NCBI GenBank assembly: GCA_963812795.1
Contig: CAWEWG010000007.1
Location: 744,001 to 808,000 of the forward strand
Origin: Hyphomicrobium_A sp963812795
GTDB lineage: Bacteria; Pseudomonadota; Alphaproteobacteria; Rhizobiales; Hyphomicrobiaceae
Reading direction: 5' to 3'
Length of the DNA: 64,000 bases
The position numbers were made by a program, and so were the translations under genes. This document shows positions 37,307 to 48,534 of the stretch, piece after piece (within the stretch, counting starts at the first letter, position 1; each line of letters begins with the position of its first letter). A model generated the notes under the pieces. That model did not search any database and was not told where the DNA came from. It worked only from the letters and a program-made list of their open reading frames with translations.

Positions 37307-38758
37307 ATGCTCCTCTCCTCGCTCATCGGGGCCGACGCCGCCGCTCCGGCCGGATCCGGAAACGTGGAGGTCGCCGGCATAACGTCGGACAGCCGCAACG
37401 TCCGGCCCGGTTTCGTTTTCGCCGCGATCTCCGGCTCCAAGGCGGATGGGGCACGTTTCATCAGCGACGCTGTCACCAAGGGCGCCGTCGCCATCCTCAC
37501 CCGCGAGGACACCGAGGTCGTCGGTATTGGCGACGTGCCGGTGCTGCGTGCCGCCGAACCGCGGCGCGTGCTCGCCCTCATGGCCGCAAGGTTCTATGGG
37601 CTGCAGCAGCCGCAGACGGTGGTGGCGGTCACCGGCACCAGCGGCAAGACGTCGGTCGCCGACTTCACGCGGCAGATCTACGCTTCGCTCGGACACAAGA
37701 GCGCTTCGCTCGGCACCATCGGCCTCGTCAAGGGCGACAGCGCCGTCTACGGTTCGCTGACGACGCCCGATCCCGTCTCGTTGCACAAGACGCTGGCCGA
37801 GCTTGCCGCCGAGGGCGTCACGCATCTCGCCTTCGAGGCCTCGTCGCACGGCCTTGATCAGCATCGGCTCGACGGCGTGCTGATCAAGGCGGCCGCCTTC
37901 ACCAACCTCGGCCGCGATCACCTCGACTATCACCCGACGATCGAAGAGTACTTCGCCGCCAAGCTGCGCCTGTTCTCGGAATTGCTCCCCGCTGACGGCA
38001 CCGCCGTCATCAACGCCGACAGCCCGGAAGGCGCCCGCGCGGCGGAGGCGGCGCAAGGCGGCGACCGCCGCGTCTTCACTGTCGGGCGTGCCGGCGAAGG
38101 CTTGAAGCTGGAACGGCTGGTGCGCGAAGGCTTCGCACAGCGCATGTCGGTCGCGCACGAAGGACGCGTGTTCGACATCCGTCTGCCGCTGCTCGGCGAA
38201 TACCAGGCTTCGAACGCGCTTGTCGCCGCCGGCCTCGCCATTGCCACCGGCGATGTCGCCGGCCGCGTGCTGCCGGCGCTGCAGGGACTAAAGGGCGTCA
38301 AAGGGCGGCTGGAGATCATCGGTGAAGCGCGCGGCGGCCTTGCCGTCGTCGACTACGCGCACAAGCCAGAAGCGCTCGCCGCCGTGCTCGATGCGTTGCG
38401 CCCCTTCGCCACCGGCAGGCTCATCTGCGTCATGGGCTGCGGCGGCGACCGCGACAAAGGCAAGCGGCCGATCATGGGCGCCATCGCGGTCGAGAAGTCG
38501 GACGTCGTCATCGTCACCGACGACAATCCGCGCACCGAGCGGCCGGAGGCGATCCGTGCCGAAATTCTCATCGCTGCGCCGGGCGCGCAGGAGATCGGCG
38601 ACCGCGCCGAGGCGATCGCCGCCGGTGTTGGCATGCTCGCCGCCGGCGATGTCGTCGTCGTCGCCGGCAAGGGTCACGAGACCGGGCAGCTCGTCGGCGA
38701 CAAGGTGCTGCCGTTTTCTGACCACGACGAAGTGCGCAAGGCATTGGAGCGCGGCTAA
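37307..38758 (+). CDS. murE: UDP-MurNAc-L-Ala-D-Glu:meso-DAP ligase MurE
   Basis: A 483-residue Mur ligase adding meso-diaminopimelate to UDP-MurNAc-dipeptide. ATP site TGTSGKTSVADFTRQ; the amino-acid pocket DDNPRTE near residue 406 is diagnostic for meso-DAP. The open frame extends back to a GTG at 37247 overlapping the ftsI stop, but AGGAGA four bases before the ATG at 37307 and the family length favour 37307. It ends three bases before murF. Confidence 0.95.
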   Translation: MLLSSLIGADAAAPAGSGNVEVAGITSDSRNVRPGFVFAAISGSKADGARFISDAVTKGAVAILTREDTEVVGIGDVPVLRAAEPRRVLALMAARFYGLQQPQTVVAVTGTSGKTSVADFTRQIYASLGHKSASLGTIGLVKGDSAVYGSLTTPDPVSLHKTLAELAAEGVTHLAFEASSHGLDQHRLDGVLIKAAAFTNLGRDHLDYHPTIEEYFAAKLRLFSELLPADGTAVINADSPEGARAAEAAQGGDRRVFTVGRAGEGLKLERLVREGFAQRMSVAHEGRVFDIRLPLLGEYQASNALVAAGLAIATGDVAGRVLPALQGLKGVKGRLEIIGEARGGLAVVDYAHKPEALAAVLDALRPFATGRLICVMGCGGDRDKGKRPIMGAIAVEKSDVVIVTDDNPRTERPEAIRAEILIAAPGAQEIGDRAEAIAAGVGMLAAGDVVVVAGKGHETGQLVGDKVLPFSDHDEVRKALERG

Positions 38759-38761
38759 GGC

Positions 38762-40186
38762 ATGAGCGGAGCTCTGTGGACTTGGGACAAGCTGGTGCCG
38801 GCGGCCGTCGGCACGGCCGATGGCGCGCCGCAGGTGCCGCTCACCGGGTTCTCCATCGACACGCGCTCGCTGCAGCCGGGCGAGGTGTTTGTCGCCCTGC
38901 GCGACGTGCGCGACGGCCACGACTTCGTCCTCGAAGCCTTCCGCAAGGGCGCCGCGGCGGCGCTCGTCGCTGCGGAATACAAGCGCGTCGACGGCGATGG
39001 CGCGCTGTTGCGCGTGCGCGAAACCTTGGAGGGCCTGCGCAGCATAGCCGCCGCTGCACGCCGCCGCACCGAAGCACGCATCGTCGCCGTCACCGGCAGC
39101 GTCGGCAAGACCGGTACCAAAGAGGCGCTGCGCAATTGCCTGTCGCGCCTCGGTCCGACGCACGCCGCCGAGAAGTCCTTCAACAACCACTGGGGCGTGC
39201 CGCTGACGTTGGCGCGGATGCCGGCGGAGGTGCGCATTCGGCGTGTTCGAGATCGGCATGAACCACGCCGGCGAGATCACGCCGCTGACGGCGCTGGTGC
39301 GCCCGCACGTCGCCATCGTCACGACGGTGGAGCCGGTGCACCTGGAATTCTTCGGCACGACCGAAAAGATCGCCGAGGCGAAGGCCGAGATCTTCTCCGG
39401 CCTCGAGCCGGGCGGCGTTGCCGTCCTCAACCGCGACAACGCCCACTACGACCTGCTTGCAGCGGCGCGCCCGCGAGCATGGCGCCCGCATCGTCTCCTT
39501 CGGCCGTCATGAAAACGCCGACGTCCACCCTGAAGTGTGGTCGCTCGATGCCGACGGGTCGGACATCGCCGTTCACATCGGTGGCCGGCGCATTGCCTAC
39601 CGCGTCGGCGCACCGGGGGCGCACCTTGCGCAGAACTCGCTTGCCGTCATCGCCGCCCTCGACGCCCTCGGCGCCGACGTCGAGAAGGCTGTTCCGGCGC
39701 TCGCCGCCATGCGCGCTGCCAAGGGCCGCGGCGAGCGGCGCGAGATCGCGGTGCCGGGCGGCTCGCATCCTGCTCATCGACGAAAGCTACAACGCCAATC
39801 CCGCCTCCATGCGCTCGGCGCTCGCCGCCATGGCGGCGGTACCGCGGACGCGCTATAGCCGCCGTATCGCGGTGCTCGGCGACATGCTGGAGCTGGGGGA
39901 GAACTCGGGCGCGCTGCACGCGGCGCTCAACGATCCGGTTGACGCAGCCGAGGTCGATCTGGTCTTTGCCTGTGGCCGCGATATGCAGCGGCTGTTCGAG
40001 GCACTTCCCGCGGAGCGCCAAGGGGCGTGGGCGCCGCAGTCGGCGGGGATTGCCGAGGCGTTGGGGCAATCGGTGCGCGCGGGCGACGTGGTGATGGTCA
40101 AAGGCTCGCTGGGCTCGCGCATGGCGCCGCTGGTCGACTTGCTGATTGCCAAGGGCGCACAACAACATGCGCAAGCCCAAGGTTGA
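38762..40186 (+). CDS. murF: UDP-MurNAc-tripeptide D-Ala-D-Ala ligase MurF, frame broken three times
   Basis: MurF adds D-Ala-D-Ala to UDP-MurNAc-tripeptide. ATP site AVTGSVGKTGTKEALRNCL; VFEIGMNHAGEITPL in the second frame; IDESYNANPASMRSAL in the fourth segment. Extra bases at 39236 (CGC-A before TTC), 39468 (GCG-C before GCC) and 39766 (TCG-C before ATC) break the frame. Removing one base at each gives 473 residues, the normal size, and rejoins all conserved blocks. Each pair is synonymous (Arg, Ala, Ser). Substrate chemistry is as in other MurF; the breaks look like assembly error. Confidence 0.93.
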   Translation: MSGALWTWDKLVPAAVGTADGAPQVPLTGFSIDTRSLQPGEVFVALRDVRDGHDFVLEAFRKGAAAALVAAEYKRVDGDGALLRVRETLEGLRSIAAAARRRTEARIVAVTGSVGKTGTKEALRNCLSRLGPTHAAEKSFNNHWGVPLTLARMPAEVRIRRVRDRHEPRRRDHAADGAGAPARRHRHDGGAGAPGILRHDRKDRRGEGRDLLRPRAGRRCRPQPRQRPLRPACSGAPASMAPASSPSAVMKTPTSTLKCGRSMPTGRTSPFTSVAGALPTASAHRGRTLRRTRLPSSPPSTPSAPTSRRLFRRSPPCALPRAAASGARSRCRAARILLIDESYNANPASMRSALAAMAAVPRTRYSRRIAVLGDMLELGENSGALHAALNDPVDAAEVDLVFACGRDMQRLFEALPAERQGAWAPQSAGIAEALGQSVRAGDVVMVKGSLGSRMAPLVDLLIAKGAQQHAQAQG

Positions 40187-40234
40187 CATGGGCGTAGGTC
40201 GCGAACACACGGCAGACGCCGTTCGGAGAGTTGG

Positions 40235-41319
<1,085 letters not shown>

Positions 41320-41362
41320 GCGGGCCACACTCGATCTTTTCCAGTTGCGTTAGATTCCAGCC

Positions 41363-42782
41363 ATGATTCGCATCACAACGTTTGCCGGGAAGCGGGTCGC
41401 GGTGTTCGGCCTGGGCGCGTCCGGCATCGCCACCGCCAAGGCGCTGGTTGCCGGCGGCGCCGAAGTCGTCGCCAGCGACGACAGCGCGGCGGGCATCGAG
41501 GCCGCGGCCGAGGCGGGGCTGAAGACCGCCGACCTCAAGCAAACGAACTGGGCCATCTACGATTCGCTGGTGCTGGCGCCGGGCGTGCCGCTGACGCATC
41601 CCGCGCCGCATTGGACCGTGCGGGCAGCCAAGCTCGCCGGCGTCGAGGTGATCGGCGACCTCGAGCTGTTCGTGCGCGAGCGGCGGGCGCAGAAGTTCCA
41701 CGTGCCGCTCATCGCCATCACCGGCACCAACGGCAAGTCGACGACGACGGCGCTGACGGCGCACATCCTCAAGCGAGGCCGGTCGCGACATGCAGGTCGG
41801 CGGCAACATCGGCACCGCCATGCTGTCGCTGGAGGAGTTCGCGCCGGGCCGGCACTACGTCATCGAGTGCTCGTCGTATCAGATCGATCTGGCGCCCAGC
41901 CTCGATCCTTCCGTCGGCGTGCTGCTCAACGTGACGCCCGATCATCTCGATCGCCACGGCACCATCGAAAACTATGCGGCGGTGAAGGCGCGGCTGCCGC
42001 AGGGCGCGCGCAAGGCGATTGTCGGCATCGACGACGCCTATTGCCGGGCGATCGCCGAAAGCCTGCGCGCCACCAAGGGCGCCGACGCGGTGCTGCGCAT
42101 CTCGGCACGTGCGGGCGCCGACTGCGATGTCGGCGTCGAGGGCACCAAGGTCGTGCTGCGCGCGGCGGGCCGTACGACCGAGATCGCCGACATCGCCGGC
42201 ATCGGCTCGTTGCGCGGGTCGCACAACGCCGAGAACGCGCTGCGCCGCCAGCGCCGCGCTGCTGTCGCTGCCCGAGCCGCTCGCCGCTTCCGACATCGCC
42301 CGCTGTCTCGAAGACGTTCCCCGGTCTCGCCCACCGCATGGAGGAGCTCGGCCGCCAGGGCCGCACGCTGTTCGTCAACGACAGCAAGGCCACCAACGCC
42401 GAATTCCACCGAGAAGGCGCTCGTCTCGTTCCCCGGCGACATCTACTGGATCCTCGGCGGCAAGCCGAAGTCGGGCGGCATCGTCAGCCTCACCGAGCAC
42501 TTCGGCCGCGTCGCCAAGGCCTACCTGATCGGCGAGGCGACGGACGAGTTCGCCGCCACGCTCGACGGCAAGGTCGTGTTCGAGCGCTGCGGCACGCTGG
42601 AGGCTGCGACCGCCGCCGCCGCCCGCGATGCCGCCGCTGCCGGCGCGCGCGAGCCCGTGGTGCTGTTGTCGCCCGCCTGCGCCTCGTTCGACCAGTTCCG
42701 CAACTTCGAGGTGCGCGGCGAGGCTTTCCGCGCGCTCGTCGCCGCGTTGCCCGGCATCGACATGAAGCGGGGCGCTGCATGA
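41363..42782 (+). CDS. murD: UDP-MurNAc-L-alanine:D-glutamate ligase MurD, frame broken four times
   Basis: MurD adds D-glutamate to UDP-MurNAc-L-Ala. N-terminal VAVFGLGASGIATAKALVAG; ATP site AITGTNGKSTTTALTAHIL; then GGNIGTAMLSLEEF, FVNDSKATNAE and WILGGKPKSGG. Extra bases near 41776 (CGA-G), 42240 (GCG-C), 42313 (GAA-G) and 42403 (GAA-T) spread the product over all three frames; correction gives 471 residues. Three pairs are synonymous and one is Glu/Asp. Its TGA overlaps the ftsW ATG. Confidence 0.93.
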
Positions 42783-43960
42783 GGCTGTCGCGCGCCGACC
42801 GCAGCCGTGTCGCCGACTGGTGGTTCACCGTCGATCACGTGCTGGTCGGCGCCATCCTCGCCCTCGTCGGCGCCGGACTGATCCTGTCGCTGGCGGCGAG
42901 CCCGGCCGTCGCCATCCGCAAGGGCCTGCCGACCTACTACTTCGTCGAGCGCCACCTGTTCTTCTCCGCCGTCGGCGTGCTGATCATGCTGACGGTGTCG
43001 CTGTTCTCGCCGCGCGGCGTGCGCCGCCTCGCGCTCGCGCTGCTTCATCGTCGCCCTCGCTCGGCATGATCGCGCGTCCACTTCTTCGGGCCCGAGATCA
43101 ACGGCGCGCGTCGCTGGCTATCGATCGCCGGTCACACGATCCAGCCGTCCGAATTCGCCAAGCCGGGTTTCGTCGTCGTCTCCGCCTGGCTGTTCGCCGA
43201 GAGCGAGAGGCGCCGCGACATGCCGGCGCTGCCGCTCGCCATCGCCGTCGCCGCCTGCTTCACCGGGCTGCTCATCTCCGAGCCCGACGTCGGCCAGACG
43301 CTGCTCGTCAGCGCCGTATGGGCGACGCTGTATTTTCTCTCAGGCCAGGCGCTGCTCGGCGCCGGCATCATCGCCGTGTGCGGCGCCATGGGCGCCGCCT
43401 TCGCCTACTCCTCGTTCGCCCACGTGCGCTTTCGCGTCGACAAGTTCTTCGCCCCGACGCCGGGCGACAACTCGCAAGTCGATCGCGCCATGAAGTCGTT
43501 CTCCGAGGGCGGCTTCCTGGGGCGCGGTCCGGGCGAGGGCACCATCAAGACGGCGCTGCCCGATGCCCACACGGACTTCATCTTCGCCGTCGTCGCCGAG
43601 GAGTACGGCATCATCGCCTGCATGGTGCTGCTCGGCCTGTTCGCCTTCGTCGTCATGCGCGCGCTCATCGCCGCGGCGCAGGAGAAGGATGCGGCGACGC
43701 GGCTGTCGATACAGGGGCTGGCGCTGCTGTTCGGCCTGCAGGCGCTGATCAACATGGGCGTCAACGTCGGGCTGCTCCCAGCCAAAGGCATCACGCTGCC
43801 GTTCGTTTCATCGGGCGGATCGTCGATGCTGGCGGTATCCATCACGCTGGGTATGCTGCTGGCGCTGACGCGTCACCGCCCGCACGTCGCGCGCCTCAGA
43901 AAACCGCCATTGCTGACGGACGTCGTTGGCATGCAGCCTTCAGGACCGGTGCAGAAGTGA
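42779..43960 (+). CDS. ftsW: lipid II polymerase FtsW (SEDS family), three nearby extra bases
   Basis: FtsW is the septal glycosyltransferase that works with FtsI. Polytopic SEDS protein: VGAILALVGAGLILSLAASP; FFGPEINGARRWLSIAG; QPSEFAKPGFV; and near the end INMGVNVGLLPAKGITLPFV with SSGGSS. Extra bases at 43043, 43059 and 43075, exactly 16 bases apart, add up to a full codon, so the frame is restored but an in-frame TGA at ~43069 is created. Correction gives 392 residues with ALFIVALLGMIAVHFFGP across the site. Confidence 0.93.
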
Positions 43961-45076
43961 CGAAGCAAACGGCATCGGTATTGCTGGCGGCCGGCGGCAC
44001 CGGCGGGCATTTGTTTCCCGCCCAGGCTCTCGCCGAGGAGCTGGCGCGGCGCGGCATCGCCGTCGACCTCGCCACCGACATGCGCGGCGACCGCTACGGC
44101 ACCGGCTTTCCCGCGCGCTCCATCCATCGCCTGCCCTCGGCGACGCTCGGCTCGAAGTCTCCCGTCGCCATGGCGCGCACGGCGATGCTGCTGTCGCGCG
44201 GGCTCATCGCCTCGTTCAAGCTGCTCGGCGAGATCAAACCGAAAGTGGTGATCGGCTTCGGCGGCTATCCCACCTTCCCGCCGCTCAAGGCCGCCGGGCT
44301 GCGCGGCATCCCGACGTTGCTGCACGAGCAGAATGCCGTGCTCGGCCGCGCCAACAAGATGCTGGCGAAGGGCGTCACCGGCATCGCCACCTCGTTCGCG
44401 GCGACGAAATATCTGGCGCCCGAGCTGGCGGACAAGGCGCGCCTCACAGGCAACCCGGTGCGCAGCTCGGTGATCGAGGCAGCCAGGCGCCAGTTCTCGC
44501 CGCCTGCGCCGCAAGGCCCCCTGTCGCTGCTGGTGTTCGGCGGCAGCCAAGGCGCGCGCTACTTCTCGGAGGCGGTGCCGCCGGCTCTGGTGCTGCTGCC
44601 CATGGAGATCCGTCATCGCCTGGAAGTCGTGCAGCAGGCGCGGGCCGAAGACGCCGAGGCTGTGGCCGCGGCCTATCGCGCCGCCGGCATCACCGCCGAG
44701 GTGTCGCACTTCTTCGCCGATCTACCTGAACGCATGGCGAAATCTCATCTCGTGGTCGGCTCGCTCCGGCGCCTCGACGGTCGCCGAATTAACGGTGATC
44801 GGGCGCCCGGCCATTCTGGTTCCGCTGCCGCACGCGCTCGACAATGATCAATTGCAGAACGCCTCCCGGCTTGCCGAATCAGGTGCGGCTTGGTGTATCG
44901 AACAGAAGGATTTGTCACCTCAGCGCCTTGCACGCGATATCGGAACGTTATTGGGTGATGGCCGGCAACTTGCCGCAGCAGCGGATGCCGCCAAGAAGCT
45001 GGGTCGGCCGGACGCGGTGGGGCGCCTGGCGGACCTGACCGAGGAGCTGATGCGTTCTGGGCGCGTGGGCGGCTAA
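43957..45076 (+). CDS. murG: lipid II-forming GlcNAc transferase MurG, frame broken once
   Basis: MurG transfers GlcNAc to lipid I on the inner face of the membrane. N-terminal LLAAGGTGGHLFPAQALAEE; VIGFGGYPTFPPLKAAG; LLHEQNAVLGRAN; LLVFGGSQGARYF. The frame breaks at 44761: GGC-T precedes CGCTCCGGC. Dropping the T restores GRSGASTVAELTVIGRPAIL, the UDP-GlcNAc site, with synonymous Gly codons. Corrected length 372. GTG start at 43957 overlaps the ftsW stop (GTGA). Confidence 0.94.
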
Positions 45077-45151
45077 GGGCAGCCGCCGCCATAAGCGGGC
45101 CACGAAGCTGGCGGCATTGGTCGGCGACGAAGGTACGAGGGAAGACATATC

Positions 45152-46588
45152 ATGCAGATGCCCCGCGAGATCGGGACCTTCCACATCATCGGCATCGGCG
45201 GCATCGGCATGAGCGCCATCGCCGAGATCCTGCTGGCGAAGGGCTATTCGGTTCAGGGCAGCGACCAGAAGGACAGCGCCAACGTGCGCCGCCTGCGCGC
45301 CAAGGGCGTGCGCGTGTTCATCGGTCACGACGCCGTCAATCTCGTCGGCGCCCGCTCCGTCGTCATCTCCACCGCCGTCAAGGCGGGCAATCCCGAGCTC
45401 GAGGCGGCGCGCGCCAAGGGTCTTCCCGTCATCCGCCGCGCCGAGATGCTCGCCGAGCTGATGCGGCTTTATTCGACCGTGTCGGTCACCGGCACCCACG
45501 GCAAGACGACGACGACTTCGCTCATCGCTCACATCTTCGCCGCGGCCGGGGTCGATCCGACCGTGATCTCCGGCGGCATCATCCAGGACTGGGGCACCAA
45601 CGCGCGCCTCGGCAAGGGCGAGTGGATGATCGTCGAGGCCGACGAGAGCGACGGCACCTTCGTGCGCCTGCCGACGCAGATCGGCATCGTCACCAACATC
45701 GACCCCGAGCACCTCGACTACTTCAAGACGGTCGAGAACATGCATCGCGAGTTCGAGACCTTCTTCCGCAACATTCCCTTCTATGGCCTCGCCGTCACCT
45801 GCATCGATCATCCGGTGGCGCGCGACATGGTCGAGCGGCTCGAGCTGCGCCGTGACGGCCGCCGCCTGCTCACCTACGGCACCACGCGCGGCGCCGACCT
45901 CGTCCTGCGCGGTCTGACGCAAGAGCGCGGCGGCATCGTCATCGACGCCGAGCTGGGCGCGCGCGTGCGCGGCGGCGAGCGGCAGCTTCGCGGCTGGCAG
46001 ATCCCCATCCCCGGCCAGCACAACGCACTCAACGCTCTTGCCGCCATCGCGGTCGCCAGCGAAGCCGGCATTGCCGACGCCGCCATCCGCTCGGCCCTGT
46101 CGACGTTCACGGGCGTCAAGCGCCGCTTCGAGCTGACCGGCAACTGGAACGGCGCCTCGATCTACGACGACTACGCCCACCATCCGGCGGAGATTTCGGC
46201 GGTGCTGGCGGCAGCGCGTGCCGGCGCTCGCGGCCGTGTCATCGCCGTGTTCGAGCCGCACCGCTACTCGCGCGTGCACGACCTGTTCGGCGACTTCTGC
46301 GCCTGCTTCAGCGAGGCGGACAATGTCGTCGTGGCGCCGCTCTACTCGGCCGGCGAGCAGCCGCTGCGCGGCATCGACCAGCACTACATGGCCGAAGGCA
46401 TCCGCAAGACCGGGCACCCGTCGGCGATCGCTATCGACAGCGTGCGCGAGCTGCCCGCCGTTTTGCGGCGGATGATCCGTCCCAACGACGTGGTCGTCTG
46501 CCTCGGCGCCGGCACGTCGACCGAATGGGCGCACGCGCTCCCCGATTGGCTCGCCGCCGAAGAGCCGCGTCGCGCCAACGCGGTTTAG
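45152..46588 (+). CDS. murC: UDP-MurNAc:L-alanine ligase MurC
   Basis: A 478-residue MurC that adds the first L-alanine to UDP-MurNAc. Sequence blocks: FHIIGIGGIGMSAIAEILL near residue 10; VTGTHGKTTTTSLIAHIFAA near 112 (P-loop); VEADESDGTFVRL; and DDYAHHPAEISAVL near 335. Intact frame. ATG at 45152 with GAGGGAAG upstream. It follows murG by 75 bases and precedes murB by 32 bases. Confidence 0.95.
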   Translation: MQMPREIGTFHIIGIGGIGMSAIAEILLAKGYSVQGSDQKDSANVRRLRAKGVRVFIGHDAVNLVGARSVVISTAVKAGNPELEAARAKGLPVIRRAEMLAELMRLYSTVSVTGTHGKTTTTSLIAHIFAAAGVDPTVISGGIIQDWGTNARLGKGEWMIVEADESDGTFVRLPTQIGIVTNIDPEHLDYFKTVENMHREFETFFRNIPFYGLAVTCIDHPVARDMVERLELRRDGRRLLTYGTTRGADLVLRGLTQERGGIVIDAELGARVRGGERQLRGWQIPIPGQHNALNALAAIAVASEAGIADAAIRSALSTFTGVKRRFELTGNWNGASIYDDYAHHPAEISAVLAAARAGARGRVIAVFEPHRYSRVHDLFGDFCACFSEADNVVVAPLYSAGEQPLRGIDQHYMAEGIRKTGHPSAIAIDSVRELPAVLRRMIRPNDVVVCLGAGTSTEWAHALPDWLAAEEPRRANAV

Positions 46589-46620
46589 TTCGCACCATCT
46601 CGTAGGCCCGGAGGCGCACG

Positions 46621-47586
46621 TTGTCGTTTCCCGATATCAGCGCCGACCTGCAGGCCAAGCTGCCGGATTTGCGCGGCCGCCTTTCCGCCGGAACCAAGCT
46701 CGCCGACATAACCTGGTTCCGCGTCGGCGGACCGGCGCAGGCCTTGTTCTCGCCGGCCGATGAGGCCGACCTCGCCTACTTCCTCGCCGGCATCCCTGCC
46801 GACCTTCCCGTCACCGTCATCGGCCTCGGCTCCAACCTGCTGGTGCGCGAGGGCGGCGTGCCGGGAGTCGTCATCCGCTTAGGCAAGGGGTTTGCGACCA
46901 TCACCCCCGAGCCGGGCAATCGCATTCGCGCCGGCACGGCAGTCCCCGACGTGAAGGTGGCGCGCGCCGCCGCCGACGCCGGCGTTGCCGGCCTCGCCTT
47001 CTATCGCGGCATTCCCGGCTCCATCGGCGGCGCCCTGCGCATGAACGCCGGCGCGCACGGCCGCGAGACGAAGGACGTGCTGATCGAAGCGCGCGCCGTC
47101 GACCGCACCGGCAAGGTCCACACGCTGTCGCTCGCCGACATGGGCTTCACCTACCGCCACAGCGAGGTGCCGGCCGACTGGATCCTCACGCAGGCCCTCT
47201 ACCAGGGCACGGCCGGCGATCCGGCGGCGATCCTCAAGGAGATGGAAGAGGTCGCCGACTATCGCGAGAAGAACCAGCCCATCCGCGAGCGCACCGGCGG
47301 CTCGACGTTCAAGAACCCGCCCGGCCAGAGCGCCTGGAAGCTCATCGACGAAGCCGGCTGCCGCGGCCTGCGCGTCGGCGGCGCCAAGGTTTCCGAGATG
47401 CACTGCAACTTCCTCATCAACGATGCCGGCGCCACGGCCGAGGACATCGAGCGGCTCGGAGAGACCGTACGCGCGCGCGTCAAGGCGAGGTCGGCCGTCT
47501 CGTTGCAATGGGAGATCATCCGCATGGGCTTGCCGCTGCCCGGCTGTCCGACCGGCGAAGCGCTGGCGCAGGCGGAGGTCATATGA
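46621..47586 (+). CDS. murB: UDP-N-acetylenolpyruvoylglucosamine reductase MurB
   Basis: A 321-residue FAD enzyme that reduces UDP-GlcNAc-enolpyruvate to UDP-MurNAc with NADPH. FAD-binding VTVIGLGSNLLVREGGVPGV; catalytic-region FYRGIPGSIGGALRMNAGAH; GGSTFKNPPGQSAWKLIDEA containing the catalytic Ser. The start is TTG at 46621; GGAGG about six bases upstream supports it and no ATG lies nearby. Its TGA overlaps the ddl ATG. Confidence 0.95.
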   Translation: MSFPDISADLQAKLPDLRGRLSAGTKLADITWFRVGGPAQALFSPADEADLAYFLAGIPADLPVTVIGLGSNLLVREGGVPGVVIRLGKGFATITPEPGNRIRAGTAVPDVKVARAAADAGVAGLAFYRGIPGSIGGALRMNAGAHGRETKDVLIEARAVDRTGKVHTLSLADMGFTYRHSEVPADWILTQALYQGTAGDPAAILKEMEEVADYREKNQPIRERTGGSTFKNPPGQSAWKLIDEAGCRGLRVGGAKVSEMHCNFLINDAGATAEDIERLGETVRARVKARSAVSLQWEIIRMGLPLPGCPTGEALAQAEVI

Positions 47587-48529
47587 TCGGCAAGGCGCCG
47601 GAGCGCACGCATGGCCACGTCGCCGTGCTGATGGGCGGCTGGTCGGCCGAGCGCGAGGTGAGCCTGCGCTCGGGCGCGGCCTGTGCCAAGGCGCTCGAGG
47701 GCGAGGGCTATCGCGTCACCCTGATCGACGTCGATCGCAACCTCGCCGCCCGGCTGAAAGAAGTTGCGCCCGACGTGTGCTTCAACGCGCTGCACGGCAG
47801 GTTCGGCGAGGACGGCTGCGTCCAGGGCCTGCTCGAATGCCTCGGCATCCCCTACACACACTCCGGCGTCCTCGCCTCCGCGCTGGCCATGCACAAGGAG
47901 CGCGCCAAGGACGTCATGGGACCGGCCGGCGTGCCCATCGCCGACGCCGAGGTGGTGACGCGCCGCGAGGCGATGAGCCGCCACGTGCTGCCGCCCCCGT
48001 ACGTCGTGAAGCCGGTGGCGGAAGGCTCCAGCGTCGGCGTCGTCATCGTCGACTTCGGCGCCAACGGACCGCCGGCCAGGATCGGCGAAGGCGGCGGTCC
48101 CGACGACTTCTGATGGTCGAGCGCTACATCCCCGGGCGCGAGCTGACCTGCGCCGTGATCGGCGACTTCGTCACCGACGTCATCGAGATCAAGCCGCTGA
48201 AGGGCCTCGAGTTCTACGATTACGAGGCGAAATACGCGCCGGGCGGGTCGCAACACGTGCTGCCGGCCGATATTTCACCGGATGTTTACCAATTGGTCCG
48301 GAAATACACAGTTGCAGCGTGTCGCGCATTGGGATGCCGCGGCGCTGCCAGGGCGGATTTTCGTTACGACGACACGACCGATGGGGCAGACGAGCTGATC
48401 TGCCTTGAGGTCAATACGCAGCCGGGGATGACCGAGACGTCACTGGTACCCGAGCTGGCACAACATGCGGGCTGGTCGTTCGGCGAGCTCGTGCGGTGGT
48501 TGGTCGAGGACGCGAGTTGCAACAGGTAG
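47583..48529 (+). CDS. ddl: D-alanine--D-alanine ligase, frame broken once (one base missing)
   Basis: Ddl makes the D-Ala-D-Ala dipeptide used by MurF. AVLMGGWSAEREVSLRSGAA; FNALHGRFGEDGCVQGLLE; PPYVVKPVAEGSSVGVVIVD; VERYIPGRELTCAVIGDF; ending with ICLEVNTQPGMTETSLVPEL. Near 48108-48112 one base is missing: TTC-TGATGG should probably read TTC-CTG-ATG (a C lost), rejoining DDF to LMVERYIPG. This is a deletion, unlike the insertions elsewhere, but again at a third position. Start overlaps murB by ATGA. Confidence 0.92.
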
Positions 48530-48534
48530 GGGGC

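Noticed and set aside
42820..44847. A 675-codon open frame overlapping ftsW and murG
   Set aside because: Its first ~370 codons are an out-of-frame shadow of ftsW; only the C-terminal part is the real murG frame.
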